This document shows, one piece after another, positions 1-13,633 of a stretch of 64,000 bases of DNA. The notes beneath the pieces were generated by a model. It searched no databases, was not told the DNA's origin, and worked only from the letters and a program-made list of their open reading frames with translations. The stretch is from Rhodosorus marinus (taxonomy: Eukaryota; Rhodophyta; Stylonematophyceae; Stylonematales; Stylonemataceae): assembly GCA_029953675.1 (NCBI GenBank), contig JAMWBK010000003.1, positions 2,852,001-2,916,000 of the forward strand. Reading direction: 5' to 3'. Positions within the stretch are counted from its first letter, which is position 1. Each line of letters begins with the position of its first letter. The translations under genes were made by a program, and so were the position numbers.

Positions 1-3000
1 TGGTCCGCACCTCTGCAGGTAGGAGGGTCAAAGGTCTGAAACGTGTGAACGCTTCGGCACGGATTTTGACTGACTCCATCTTGGCACTACCCCGCTGTGA
101 ACAGTTGATTATCTCCGTTGGGCTCTTGTACGTATTCATTGGCCCGTCTTCTTTAATAGGCCTCGCCGCGACGTTGCTCACTATTCCAATTCAGAGCATG
201 GTTGTGAGACGTGTCTTTCTCCTGCGCAAGAAAACCATGAAGGTTACCGATGAACGTGTCAAGCTTTCGAATGAAATTCTGCAGGGAATTAAGGCAGTCA
301 AGTTCTACGCTTGGGAAAAACCTTTTGGGGTGCGTCCTTTCCTCTTTGCATGTACTCCTATCTATTCTTCTTTCGGAGAAAGACTGACCCAGCGCATGTG
401 GGGACTCTTCTTTCACGCGCTTGCATTCTTATAGGGGAAAGTTGGCGATATTCGAAAGCGCGAGATGGCAATCCTACAGTCTACCATTGTATTCAGGGCT
501 CTTTTCGTTGTCGTTATCTCTGCATTGCCAACGCTTATCTCCGTAGTTACGTTCGCGTTCTATACTGGCGTGTTTAAGAATGAATTAGACGTCTCCAGCG
601 TGTTCACAGCTATCTTGCTCCTCAGCGCACTGCGCGGGCCTCTCTTGAGCCTTCCGTTTGCCGTCACTGCTATCGTCGAGGCGAAGGTACTATACATCCG
701 TTAAAAATACGCGACCTGTTGCTAAGGAGATATTCTAACCCCTTACTCGTCGCTGGCTGTTACTACGGCGCGTTCAGGTATCAGTGAAAAGAATAGAACG
801 CTTTTTGGGATTTGAAAATACGGCAACAATAAGCAGAAATGATGACTCTTGTGAGGTTGGCGAAATCAAGGTGGAGAACGGTTCTTTTAAATGGGGAGAC
901 CCTCCACCGCCACTACCGTCTCGACGGGCGCTACAGCAGCAGAAAGGGGAGAGGCGGGGTCTCTTAAGTAGACTATTTAGACGACGGAAGAAGGTAAGCA
1001 AACTCGCCAAGGACACTTTTATGCGATGCAAGGATCGAGTTTCTCATTGAAACTCGCCATGTGTTCGAAACCAACAGAGTGAAGCCGAGAATACTGAAGG
1101 TAGTTCTGAAAAGAGGCCCTCGGAGAATGATGGAGAAAAGGCGGCAGAAGCTGTGCCCGAGGCAGCAGAGGAGAGTAGTTTCTCACTGATGAACGTGGAT
1201 ATAGACATTCCCTCGGGACAGTTGACTGCAATTGTGGGACCGGTTGGAGCAGGAAAGACATCCCTCTTGAACGCCGTCCTGGGTGAGATGAAAGCGGTGG
1301 ACGGTTCTGTGAAGCGCAACGGCACAGTCGCTTATGTACCGCAGACTGCGTGGATCTACAACGGAACTCTAAGGGACAATGTTCTGTTCGGACAGGTAGG
1401 AACGTTTGCGTTCCTGTGCGCTTCAATGAAAGTCTGAAAAATTCGCGGTGGGGAACTTAAAATGCTTCCCCTTAATTGCAGGCACTCGAGGATGAAAAGT
1501 ACGATATGGTTGTGGAGGCTTCACAGCTGAGAGATGATCTGAGTGTACTTCCAAGCGGACACGAGACTCTAATCGGAGAGAAGGGAATCAATCTTTCCGG
1601 GGGACAAAAGCAGAGAGTTTCCATCGCACGAACCATCTACTCAGATGTTGACGTAAGTTCTTTCCGCTGATGCTATTCATCAATCTGTCAATATTGGTTT
1701 CTTAGATGTTGTGCCCGTGTCTCTCCGCGTCTCGAACAGATTTACATATTTGATGACCCACTTTCCGCTCTCGACGCAAGAGTTGGGAAAAACGTTTTTG
1801 ACGAGTGCATGTCCAAAAATGGTCTTCTGAGAAATAAGACGCGTCTGCTTGTGACAAACCAGCTCCAATTCCTGCCTTACACGGACAAGATTATCGTGCT
1901 GAGCGAAGGACGCGTACAATCTCAAGGAACGTTTAAGGAACTGATCGAGAAAGACGAGGCCTTCCAAGCTATGGTTAGCGGAATCGTGACCACGGCTCAG
2001 GAAGATGACCTTGTCGTGTAAGTGGCAGAGTAGCACCTAGTACATCCGTAGTACTAGTAGCGCCTTCTAACTGTGTTGTGAGTATTTTGCCTTTTTTTTA
2101 CCCGAGCAGGGAGAAGAGTTCGGAACCAGCGCTTAAGAGTTTTGCTCAGACAGATGCAAATCTGACGAGAGGCAAGAGCAAGCTAGTTTCGAAAGGAACC
2201 CTGATGTCGATGGAAGAAAGGAAAACCGGCGGAGTGAAAGGCGCTTTGTATGTGAAGTACGCGCGCTTGTGCGGGGGTCTGTCGTTGTTCAGTGCGGCTT
2301 TGCTGATCAGTGTCGTCGCTGCTGGCGTGCAAGTACTTCCGAATTGGTGGCTCAGCTACTGGTCACAACAAGAAGCGTTGTTTCCGGGTACAGCATGCGA
2401 AGAGTTCCATTCTAAACTCTACCCAGGAAAAAAACATTTATTCACCACCAACTGTTTTATGTTTACGTCCGGTTGGCTATGTTCTTTGAGCAGGGGAGAC
2501 ATCTACGGCAGCATTCCTCGGAGTATACTTCGCGTTAGGAATTGGTTATGTTCTTCTTGTGTTCTTCAGGTCGCTCTCCTTCATCTGGTTGACATTGGTA
2601 GCGGTGAGTTGTTTATTGTCAGATCATCATGGCTTTCTGGCCGTAGGGCACCTGCAGTTTGTAGGTGACTCGCGCGATAGCTGAAAGCAGCATCTGGCTC
2701 TTCTTTGGCACAGGCGAGAAAACTACATGAGAACATCTTGAGAAGCGTGCTTTCAGCGCCAATGTCGTTCTTTGACGTTACGCCTATTGGAAGAATTCTC
2801 TCTCGCTTTTCCCGGGATGTGGCTGCTGCGGATCAACAGGTCCCACAGGCGTTTCTGATGATGCTTGGAAGTCTTCTCTCGCTTATTGCTGCGTATGTAA
2901 TGATTGCTATCATTACACCCCTCTTCATGGCGATCGCAGTTCCAGTCACGATCTTGTACTTCCTGCTACAGAGATTCTACAACAGGACGAATATAGAGGT

Positions 3001-4748
3001 GGGCAGTGAACTTTCTGCTTCATTTTGTGAAAGATAGGACGGTGCTTCGCGCTAACAGCTTGTCCGTTTCCTCGTATGTTCCCACAGTTGAAACGGTTGG
3101 ACTCGATCAGCAAGAGTCCGATCTACAACCACTTCGCGGAAACTCTTGGGGGCCTTACGACCATAAGGGCATTTGAACGAGAGGATCAGTTCATAGACGC
3201 GAATGTAAACCATATTGATACGAACATTCGGTTCTTCTTCGCGCAAAACGTCACAAGCAGGTTCGGCGCTGGCATTCCATAGAGAGTTTCAGCATTTTCT
3301 CAATGGCAACAGGGCTTAAAACTCTCCTTTTGTTCTGACTTATCAACTAGATGGTTTTCGTTATATCTCGAGCTGCTTGGTTCCCTGCTTGTTCTGGCGG
3401 CGGCGATTTTCGGTGTCATGGCCAAGGACAGTGTCTTCGCTGGACTTGTTGGGCTCAGCTTGAATTCTGCGTTGCAGGTTACTGCTTTCCTTGGATTTTC
3501 GGTGAGAAATCTACTTTTTCCCGCAAGCACGTGAACACCGCAACAATCCCGCTAATCCATTTTCTTACCATTTTTTCGATATGTCCAGATCCGCTCGATT
3601 ACTGAACTGGAGTCGCAGATGAATGCCGTGGAGAGACTCATATACTACTGTGAAGAGCTTCCGTCTGAGGCGCAGCCCATCAACGACGATTACAGGCCAC
3701 CTCCAGAGTGGCCATCCAAAGGAAAGATACATGCGAAGAATCTGAAAATGAGGTACCGGCCAGGGTTGGAGCCATCGCTGAACGGTGTATCCATGGACAT
3801 TAATCCGACTGAGCGGGTACGCGATAGCATATACGAAGGCTGAATATAAGTGCTTTACCCGACTTAAAAAGGCGCGTCTTTCACAGATTGGAATTGTCGG
3901 AAGGACAGGTGCCGGAAAAAGTTCTCTTGCGGTTGCTCTACTTCGTTTGGTAGAACCGTATGAAGGAACTCTTGAGATTGATGATGTAGACGCGCTGAAG
4001 CTTGGACTCGAAGATCTGCGGTCGAAAATCACGATAATTCCCCAAGATCCAGTAATTTTCTCAGGAACACTCCGCTTCAATTTGGATCCGTTCGATGCAC
4101 ACACTGATCAGGAACTGTGGGAGGTTAGTAGATACGGCGGCTCTTCTACGAATATCATTCGATTTGTAGCTGAATTATTTTCTCTTCAAATTTCTTACCC
4201 TCAGACTTTGGAGAAGTCTAGCATGAAGGAGGTTGTAGCGGACTCTGGGGATGGACTGGAGATGAACATCGTGGAGTACGGTGGAAACCTTTCAAGTGGT
4301 CAGCAGCAGCTTCTCTGCTTGGCGAGGGCATTGCTAAGACGTCCGAAGGTAAGAACGAGTGTTTCTCTGATTCGAACAAGATGTCGGATGCCAGTGATTG
4401 ACGTCTTCGGACAACTTCGCTCCTCCCTTTCGTTGCCCAAAGATCCTGATTATGGACGAAGCAACTTCAAACGTGGACTACGAAACTGACCAAGCGGTGC
4501 AGAACACAGTACGTAAAGAGTTCGTGGACAGCACAATCCTTACAATAGCCCATCGTCTGTGGACGATAGCCGACTATGACAGAATTCTGGTTATGGATAA
4601 TGGAGAAGTGGCAGAGTTCGGCACTCCCGAAGAACTCTTGAAAACTCCCAACAGTAGATTGAACGGGCTCGTTGATGCGCTTGGTGGTTCGACCGCATCG
4701 AGTTTCCGCGAAGTGATTAGCAAAGGCTCGAATGCCTTTCCGAAATGA
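1..4748 (+). CDS. ABC transporter, subfamily C (MRP-like), 5' end outside window
   Basis: Full-size ABC exporter of the MRP/ABCC type, expected to pump organic anions or glutathione conjugates across a membrane; the substrate cannot be read. Sixteen exons are seen: <1-18, 105-329, 435-686, 778-993, 1078-1395, 1482-1652, 1740-2017, 2110-2387, 2494-2603, 2714-2998, 3088-3260, 3351-3501, 3589-3816, 3887-4123, 4205-4348, 4443-4748. They encode 1129 residues in one frame. The first residues fall inside membrane domain 1 (the motif YAWEKPF is typical of ABCC). NBD1 has Walker A GPVGAGKT, signature LSGGQKQR and Walker B IYIFDDP, with Asp at the usual catalytic Glu position, as is common in ABCC NBD1. 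NBD2 has GRTGAGKSS, a variant signature LSSGQQQ, and ILIMDEA with the Glu present. Odd: NBD1 carries a basic then acidic insert of about 60 residues before Walker A. Family certain, substrate unknown. Confidence 0.93.
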
Positions 4749-6154
4749 AATTCCCATTGATGCTAGGAAGCGACTAATAAAAACGTACAGTCTACCATTT
4801 TCCGTGGTCGAAATCAATCGCCACCATGAGAATTTTCGTTTATAGGAATTGATGCGCTTGATTGAGGCCGTTCTTGGAAGTCCAGCCGCGAGCATTCCCT
4901 GACGCTTTCCTGTTCGACGATGTACTATCATCTTCCATCAACGGCCCCCGTGTGTGTTAGTTAAGTTAGTGACTTCTACCGTTTACTTGTTCGGCCACCC
5001 TTTCATCACGCACACGACGCTCGTACTGTGTCGTATAGCCTACAAATGGATATCAATGTTCACTCAATGGTAATGGATTTCCATTCGTTGATCATTTCTG
5101 AACAAAGGATTCTCTCTCACCAAAGATGGGTCAAAGCCAGCTGTCGAGAGAATGATATGCACAGTATCGCGAAGGCAGCTTGCCGCAAGAAGGAAAAGGG
5201 AAAACGTAGTACCCCTTCTCGACCTGCCGACCGCCATGTTCAATAGACAACTCGGCTGTGTTCAAAAACTTGAAATGGGTATTGACAAAATGAAGCTTTG
5301 TCCACTTAAAAGAGCATGTCGGAGCTTGCTGCTTAAGCAGTTCTTCTCCCATACAGTTCTCTCTTGTCCTTTGCGGCTGTCAAGTGGCACTTGCTCACAT
5401 GCTGGTAGACGTATTCGAAGACATAACCCCGAACTCCACAAAACATGAATGAATCCAACAGCCACTTCTCACAAACACACAGAGCCTACCATCGCAAATA
5501 AAATTTCGGATTCTATCGCTTTTGGACTTGGGTCCCTTCCTCTAGGATTTTATTCTGATGTCCTTCACCAACCCCCCTTCGCTGCGAGGTTTTGGACTTT
5601 GTTCCCTTTCTCTAGGATTTTGTTTCGAACGCTTTCTTCTTTACCATGTTTCGCTTTAGGTTTTGTATTTTGGTCCCTTTTCTCTCGGATTTTGTTCTCA
5701 TGGCTTTCTTCTTTACCAAGTCTCGGTCTAGGTTTTAGGCTTTGGTCCCTTTCTCTAGGATTTTTTGTTCTGATGGCTTTCTTCTTCACCAAGTTTCGGT
5801 GGAGGCGTACAGAGCTTAGATCGTTGTCGTGAAGTTGGTGTGGGAATCACCTGCAGTTTGTATTGGGAGCAAGGGGGAAGAAGCGCTGACGAAACTTATA
5901 TTTCGAGTCGCGAGGTGCTCATTTGGATTTCGAAGTTGACGTACTTTGGGTGTTTTTTTTTTTTTTGCGTTTATGGATGGTGGGTTCGTTGGGATGGAGT
6001 TGTCTGTCAGGGGCTACTCTCGGGTTTTGAACTGTTTCTTTTCTTCGGTGTGAAGAACGATCTGGAAAGGTTTGAAGAAGAAGCGTGAGGATCGGTGGGG
6101 CGGGAGGGGGGGAAGGAAGACGCTGGTCCTAGATTACGTCATTGACTTCCCACC
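4749..6154. other. Intergenic spacer between ABCC and SCY1-like genes
   Basis: No gene with recognisable protein features is seen. The spacer holds a minisatellite (about 5519-5800), a run of T at about 5952-5966, and the 5' flank of the SCY1-like gene, whose start codon at 6155 is preceded by a CACC context. Short open frames over the minisatellite follow the repeat and are not supported as genes. Confidence 0.7.
5519..5800. repeat. Minisatellite, about four copies of a 70-75 bp unit
   Basis: The phrase ccctttctctaggatttt recurs, with small changes, near 5533, 5606, 5678 and 5747. Each copy is followed by a stretch like ggctttcttctttaccaag. The copies are diverged and differ slightly in length. 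The array lies about 350 bp upstream of the SCY1-like start codon. Function unknown. Confidence 0.85.
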
Positions 6155-9100
6155 ATGCAGTACTTTCAGAAACTTATTGGGAAGGAGGGATCAGTAAGTG
6201 TTTTAGAATCTACGGATCTTTGTTTGGATTCGTCGTCATATGATAGCCAATGTGGCGTAACTAACATTTCGTGATGGATTGATTGTCTCCTTTGTGATGA
6301 ACGTTCAGGGCCTGGGGTATACGATCACTGAAACAATACCATCGTATTCAAATGCACAAGTCTGGGGACTTCAGAAGGGGGTTAAGAAGGAGACAGGAGA
6401 GGAAGCGTTAATCTTCGTCTATGATCCAAAGTCGGATAAACAGGTTGGTGAAAAACGGTGGAGCAAGAAATTTGAGCTTGGCGGAACATATCCGTTCCGA
6501 ATGGCCAGTAAAGTTTTTCGATTGTTTTCTTATGTGAACGCTGTAGGGACTAAAGAAGCGACTCGCTCAAAGTTGCCAGCTTCGGCTCAAAACTTTCCGA
6601 CATCCTGATATCCTCAAATTCATCACATCAACGGAAGGCTCCGATGGATCCCTACACATCGCGACGGAGAACGCTGTACCGCTCGCTGACTTGATGCAAA
6701 AAGGTAGTCTCACACCTGAGGCCATACAGTGGGGTCTTGTCTGTGTTTCGAGAGCCTTGGGCTTTGTACATTCCGGAACCTTGGTGCACGGCAGCCTTAG
6801 CCCCGCCTCGGTGTTCGTGACTCCTTCTGGCGATTGGAAACTAGGAGGTTTTGAGACGATTCAACCCAAGGACTCTGTAGGAAACCTCAGGGAATGTATT
6901 GAGCTACAACCCGAACAGTACAGACCCCCAGAGGTATGACATTTGCTTCCGCTACGGAGATTTGCTCCTTCCGGAAGTGCTAAAGAGGTTCTTCGCTTTA
7001 CCGCACATGTCAGGTCGCTCGCGGCATGTGGTCATCCCTTTCAAACGCACCTGTTCATGGAATAGACGCATGGGCTCTCGGGTGTTTAATTTATGCCGTC
7101 CACGCTGGCTCTTTCAACTCTCCAGAAGAACTTCGAAACATTAACAAACTTCCAAAGGGTCTACATCCGTTCTACCAGCAGCTGCTTGGGTCGAATGCGG
7201 AGAACAGGGCCAGATGTAGCGACTTACCTGAATTTGACTACTTCAAGAAAGCAAAATTCGTGGACCTTAACCTTTTCCTGGACAACCTAGCAATCAAGGA
7301 TGCGTTCGAAAAGGAGGCCTTCCTCAAGAGACTTCCCGGTAAGCATGATGGCCAAGCTAGGCTAACCTCGGAACGCTTCCTTTGCGATGAAGGAGATCAA
7401 AGAGGTGCTGAAAACGGAAGCTGCGTGCTTCGTTTCTGAATTCAGGAATGATGGAGAAACTACCGAGGGATTTTTGTGTCAACAAAGTGCTTCCTGTCCT
7501 GTGCTCCAGCTTTGATATCGGGATAGGTGGTTCCGCAGCATTTTCGTCGATAGTTGGTCTCAAACCTAGAATGACTGACGAGGAATTCAAGAGGAAGGTA
7601 TGAGAGCAAACGTGCAAAGCTTTTGTCAGGCGGTGAGAGCACTCCATGGAGACCGGTCCTCAGCATGCAACTACGTGATCCTGGTTTTTTTAGGTCGTGG
7701 ACCCTCACGCTAGCAAGTGGTACACAAACCCGAACCTAAGCCTTCAGCTGAAGATGGAACTACTCCAAGCCATCAACATCTTCGCGAAGCTTTTTGACCC
7801 GAAGGAGATGAACAACAAAGTCTTTCCCGCTCTGTGCAACGGGTTCACGGACCAAACCTCCCCTGCTCTTCGGGATTTGACGATCAAGACGTCCGTTCAC
7901 GTCGCTCCGCTTCTGAATGAGCGAAATCTGAACAGCGTACTAATGGCAAAGTTCGCCGCTCTGCAGGTGCGTATTCATGGCAAAGTTTGATGCGATCCCT
8001 TCACCCTAGACGCTCACTATCGCTCCAACATTTTCCACCGATCCCGACCGTTCAGGTCGATCCAGAGCCTGCTATTCGAACAAACACTACAGTCTGCATA
8101 GGAAAACTCGCGAGTGTGATGACTGTGGCAACCAGGCAGAAGACTCTCGTGCCAGCCTTTGCGCGAGCCATAAAGGATCCCTTCCCACCTGCTCGAGCGG
8201 CGGCGCTGAGTGCGCTTTTATCGACAGATGTATGCTTATCAGATAGGAGCCACAACACTTGGTTCACGATTCTTATCTCATGCTAGCGCTAATCGCGCTC
8301 GGAAACCCCCTTGTCCCTCTTAGGAATACTATTCTGCAACGGACATTGCTATGAAGCTTTACCCTGTGGTAGGACCTGTTCTGGTTGATCCCGAGACTGA
8401 CGTTCGGGCAAGCGCGTTCAAGCTAATGAAAACATGGCAACCCAAGCTTGAAAGCTACGACGCTGAGCTTAAGAAGAGATCTGCACAAACGGCGCAGACT
8501 GCAGTTAACAACGGGCAACAAACGAATGGCCAGCAACAAGATTCATCCTGGGGTTTTGGCAGTCTGTCTTCAATGACGAGCGCTTTGATCGGTACGTTTG
8601 GTCGACGTCGAAAGCAGGTAAGCTGAAACGGTGCTGACGAAGATATCGACCACTTTTCTGTTTTTCTGTAGGAACGGAAGACAAACCTGCAGGGAAGACT
8701 TCCGCGACTCCAGAAGTTGGTGGAGGAATCCCCTCGACTCAGGCTGGCTCCATGGTCTCAGCGCAAGCTCCAATGACAAGTACAGTTTCATCGTTTGACA
8801 CTGGTGCTCTTGCTGGCGGTGTTGATCCCGGCGATGAGGATGATGGATGGGGAGATGATGTAGATTTTGATGATGCATTTTCGAAGGCATCTGCAGCACC
8901 AAAGCAAGTTAGCAATCCTGGAGGTAAGGGTGACTCTACGAGGTTCTTCAACCGACGAAGCAAGCACACGCTGGAGAAGAGCTTGACGGAGGAATCGTTT
9001 CTTGTGTTTGTCTCCCACAACGAAAAGGAGGTCTCAGCTTGCAAGGGAGTCAACAGATCGCCGATCCTTGGGCAGTCGGGAGCGGTTCCGCGGCCCAGAC

Positions 9101-9272
9101 AAATAAGGGAGACGACCTCTGGGACTTGATTCCCAAATCGAAGCCATCTACAACTAGTTCCAAGAAAAATTCGAACGCGAAAAGTGCTGATGACGACTGG
9201 GGATCGATACTCGGTCCCGCTGGAAGCACGAAGAAGAAGGGGAATCCAAAGCTTGGCGCTGTTCGAAGGTAG
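6155..9272 (+). CDS. SCYL1: SCY1-like pseudokinase (SCYL1/NTKL family)
   Basis: Kinase-like domain followed by HEAT-type helices; the family works in COPI and Golgi-ER trafficking in the cytosol. Ten exons: 6155-6193, 6309-6443, 6547-6933, 7014-7338, 7446-7597, 7694-7966, 8056-8229, 8324-8591, 8672-8923, 9046-9272, giving 743 residues (human SCYL1 is about 800). The kinase part runs from residue 1 to about 250. The catalytic loop reads VHGSLSPAS instead of HRDLKxxN and the DFG position reads LGGFE, so the fold is catalytically dead as in SCYL proteins. Residues of about 330-560 form helical repeats (for example DPEPAIRTNTTVCIGKLAS). The tail is acidic and Trp-rich (DDGWGDDVDFDDAF, then DDDWGSIL), matching the SCYL1 C-terminus. 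The donor at 8592 was chosen over the one at 8618 because only it keeps the frame. Confidence 0.92.
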
Positions 9273-10432
9273 CTGAGTGCCGTATTGAATAGCCCTTGGG
9301 GTTTGTTGCCACACGAGGGGCATTTTTCCACGAGAGCAAAGAGAGACAGGAAAACTCTGTGTATTAAAGATGATTTGAATCGGCTGGTATTCGCTCCGAA
9401 TACCGCGTCGAAAACATTGCCTCAAAGTTACTCCACAGCGAGTACATCTAGGGATTTCGTATAGCGGCCTTGGGCCTCCATCCAGACGCTTCTGCTAACA
9501 TAGTTATTCACAAGCAGAACTAGCACGAACCCGCCAGGAGTCCTGTCCACACCCACTCCCGAACGCAACCCTTTCAAATCCGAATCGATTGCCCACCATT
9601 ACAAGCATTTGGTTTTTCTAGTTCTGTCTGGACTAGAAGGAAAGACCTCGTTGGCAAAGATAAACGAAAGCAGATAGAATCTCTCTGCAAAGCAGACCAT
9701 CTCCATGAAGCCCCCAGCTTACCAAAACCCTTCCCAGATGGTCCACACTGAAACTTTTCCCCCCCCCCCTCCCCTATTCTCTTTATCCGCACTATAAAAT
9801 ATACGATAGTAGAAGTCCAAAACAATATATACATTACTAAAAAAACTCTAAAACATAATTAATAGATAGTTATTACACTATTGTTTTTGTTGTCTCCTAT
9901 TATCCCCAGCAGAATATCGAACAAACTTCCCGGATCATTCGCCTGGACAATCCAGGCCAGGGAGTTTTTTTGGATTTTCATTCATTATATACGGACGATG
10001 TTTGGGGACCCAAATAGGGGGATTTTTGTTGAAGGAATTTGTTGGCAAAGGGACGAGTCGAGAGGGTTCTATTGAATACTGTTTGGGGCGGGTCAGGAGT
10101 GAAAGTTTGGACATAGAGTAGCTTCTAAAGGATTGAACGAGGGGTAGATTGTGTTACCTTGATCTATTATGATTCCCATATTGAAATTTTGATGAACTCT
10201 TGATCACACCTGGACACGTTCTATCTGTTCGAGCAGGGTTGAATTGAGGGACCTGTCTTTTGTGCCTGGTGCGGGGTGCGTGCTTCGTGACGCAGTAAGG
10301 ATGAGTTCGAAATGATTTATTAGCTATATCGGATGTTCAACTACTCGGTTGGTAGGATGAAATTGGCTTCATCCTGTCGGGCCTCTTTTGCTCGAACGGC
10401 CGCTGTATGATAGTGGCCGCTTTCTACGTGCG
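9273..10432. other. Intergenic spacer with poly-C tract
   Basis: No supported gene. A C-rich run at about 9758-9771 is followed by very AT-rich sequence (about 9780-9880). The spacer ends at the PPR gene start at 10433. Confidence 0.6.
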
Positions 10433-13279
10433 ATGCTGCGGTCGTGGTTTGCTCCCCATATGGGGAGATGGAGGCCTTTCCTTCATTCTGGTAGCCGTGA
10501 ATTGCATGAGGCTACCCAAAAAGCTGCCTTAAATGCTGTGGACTTTACGAGGGTGGCAGAGTCAGGAAGGGTTCCTGCGGAGCTGAACGTGGACGAGCAA
10601 ATTGAGCGATTCAGACGTTTGGATGAAGCGGAAAAAGCGGATGGATACCTGGATCTGAGCCGGCGATTGATCGAGGACGATAAACCGGATATCGCGCTAA
10701 AGGTTGCGAGAAAGATGCTGGAGAGCAAGGATGGGAACGTGGGGACATGTAACATGATGTTGACGCATCTGAAAAACAGAAATTGCTTGTATCATATGGA
10801 ACATCTTGTTCGCATGATGAAGCACTTTGACTACGCTCCTGGGAGAACTACTTATGGCATATTACTATCTAGCTATGCTCAGAACAAAAAAGTCGCATCG
10901 GCTAATAACTTGTTTAATGCTATGATTGAGAAGGGGATGGATCCTTCCCTCAGACACGTAAACAGCTTACTAGATGCGCACGCGAGGGTGAATGATCTCG
11001 ATGGTTTAAGGGAAAGGTAAGACTTGGTCCCAATTGCGTTGCGTATGCAGATGCATTCTTGTATCCCGTCCCTATCCGATGGACAAGCTGCCCCGGGCGC
11101 CTGACAAGGTTAAAAGATGCTCAATGGATTTTTGTTGTCTATCACATGTTAACTTGAATTCAGACTTGAAGGCATGAAAAAGTTTGGCTTAGAGCCCGAC
11201 GTACGAAGCTTGAACACTCTGTTGTTCGCCCAGACGAACTGTGGAGATATTGAGGGAGCAGGAAAAGTCTTTGAGAAGCTAAAGGCTGCTTCCGGCGAAT
11301 CGGCTAATGAGGTAACCTTCAACATCATGCTCCGAGCTTATGCGTGGAGCAGACGTTTCGACGAAGCGAACAAAGTTTTCGCGGAAATCCGGAGCCGATG
11401 GGTTGTGAAGCCAGTTCATTACAACGTCCTCCTAGCTGGTTTAAGAAGCGCGGGCAGGTTCAAGGAATTTGACTCCTTGCTGCAGCAAATGCTTGAGGAG
11501 AAAACCTTCCCGGATCAGCAAACATCTCTGACCGTTATGCAAGCAGCCGTTGAGAAGGACCCGTCTTTTAGTGAGTCCTTCGGGACTAGACTATTATGTT
11601 CCTAGCCTCAAGAGCTCTTTTTGCTGATCCTACCTATGTATGTTTGCGTTTGTGTTCTAGAAAACTTGAAACGAACTTACGACAATCTCACAGAAGCCGG
11701 AGTGGGGTGTTCTGTAAGAACTATGAACCTCATGCTTTTCTATGCACTGAGAACAGGCGAGGACGGGGACGCGGCGTGGGTTGCGAGAGAGTTGCGGAGA
11801 GTACACGATGAACCCCCCGAAACATGTGCATTTAACTCGTTGCTAACTGGGTACGCACGTAGAGGAAGCGTTGAAGCAGTCGAGGGGATGATTTCTTCGC
11901 TGGAGAGGATCGGTGTGGTTCCCACACCCGCTACTTGGAACATATTGCTAACTGCGATGCTTGCTGGGAAGCGATATCATGACCTCATCGAGTTGTTCCT
12001 CAGTATCCAGAAGAAGGACCTCGCGATGAACTCCATTTCGTACACTCTATTTTTTCATGCTTTGGGAAGAGGTGAAGGGAATCACCGGGGTTTGGCCACA
12101 AGACCGTGGTTAGAACTTCTCAGGCAAAGGCACGTGGTTATGAATTTCGAGCTGTATACGTCCTTGATTGGTCTATATGCCAAGAAGGAAAACCTGGCTG
12201 CAGCCGAAGACGTGCTGAAGACCATGATCAGCAATGGGTTTACTCCTAAAATATCTACGTTCACGCCCATGCTCCGAGGGTACAGCCGAAAGCAGGACTC
12301 CGTTGGGATCCAGAGAATCCTCGACTTACTACATGATTTAAGGATCGAAATTGACGAGCTGGCAATCTTTGCACTGGCTGGTCCGGAATCGAAACGCGGA
12401 AAAGTTGAAGTAGTGGAGAAATTGTTGAAAGAGCACTACAAAGGGCCAAGGACTTCGAGGATAGTCGCACTTCTGGCAACTGCAAATAGAAAAGCTGGTG
12501 ACTACGTCAATCTTGCTGCCGTCATCGAAGAAGCTCGTGAAAGTGGTCTCCTGCCATGCGGCATCCTCGTTGACAATCTAGTCCAAGCGTGCGTCAATGA
12601 AAAGACTGGCGAAACCGCGTTCCCTTTCCAACCTCTGAGGGTAGCGGAAGTTATGCAAGCCTGCCTTGAAAGCATCGCGCAGGAATCCCCAGGTAGTCAG
12701 AATAATGTGGACATGTTGCGGATGGCTATAATCCCGATTGCCGCCGAAGGGAACGTTCAAGCTGTTGCCGATGGACTAGTCGTGCTGCGGAAAGCTGGCG
12801 GTGAAATCTCTGCAGAGCTCGCCATTCTCATTGCTGTACATGTGGACGTTAAAGATCTAGTTAGGAGATTGGAAAAGCTCAACACTAGCGTGCGGGAGGT
12901 GCTCGTGGGGTTGACTCGAGAAGAAACTGTTTTGAACCTCCCGGATCTTGTCGATGACAGCATTGTGGAACTTCTCGTTGCTGAGGCTGTTGTCCAGCGA
13001 AACCAATATAGGGCTTTTGATCTCGTGGCTCGGTTCGACAGAAACGGATCGAACATATCGAACGTGACCTTCAGTCTTCTCGTCGTTGATGGCCTGCTTA
13101 GTGGGGATTTGGAATCAGTACGACAGGCTAGCATCGTCGCGAATGAGTGTGCCGTTTTAAAAGGCTTCGTTCGGGAGCGGTTCTTTGATGCAACTTTGGA
13201 TATCATTCAGCAGTTGAAGAAGCACTCCAATGCGGAATTTGCCCGTTCCGCTCTGCCTGTCCCCGAGACTTGGGGGTGA
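10433..13279 (+). CDS. Pentatricopeptide repeat (PPR) protein
   Basis: Probable organellar RNA-binding protein. Three exons (10433-11016, 11164-11570, 11661-13279) give 869 residues. The N-terminus (MLRSWFAPHMGRWRPFLHSG) is basic, hydrophobic and free of acid, as expected for a mitochondrial presequence; the Met at 10433 is the first ATG in frame. From about residue 120 to 500 there are recurring 35-residue PPR units, for example TYGILLSSYAQNKKVASANN, VTFNIMLRAYAWSRRFDEAN and TWNILLTAMLAGKRYHDLIE. The C-terminal 250 residues are helical but the repeats there are hard to align. No DYW, SMR or other catalytic tail is seen, so it looks like a P-class protein. RNA target unknown. Confidence 0.88.
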
Positions 13280-13633
13280 CGGAGTGAGGAGTTCCTAAGT
13301 GGGTCCCTGAAAGCCACGGTAAACCCTGATGCGCTGCAGTTCCGTGGTCTCTGAATTTTTCCACGAGCTGTGTTTCTCCAGCACTTCTTCCCGGCGCGAG
13401 GTTGGACTTTCGCAGCCTAGCCGGGGGTTGAAAATTTTATATAAAGAAGAGTTTACTTACGAGCCGAATTCGATACTGTGATGAGCTTGGGCTTAAACAC
13501 GAAGCGCAAGCACAGTGCTTGTTGGGGCGTTCTGCGAAGCAGATATCATGCCATCTAAGGAACCCGTGTCCATCCGAAAACGGCAATTGTTTAAAGCGTA
13601 TGTCCAAGGCCCGATCGCCCCACTTGCAACTGC

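Noticed and set aside
8592-8671. Use of the donor at 8618 in the SCY1-like gene
   Set aside because: It shifts the next exon out of frame; the donor at 8592 restores the frame through the conserved acidic tail.
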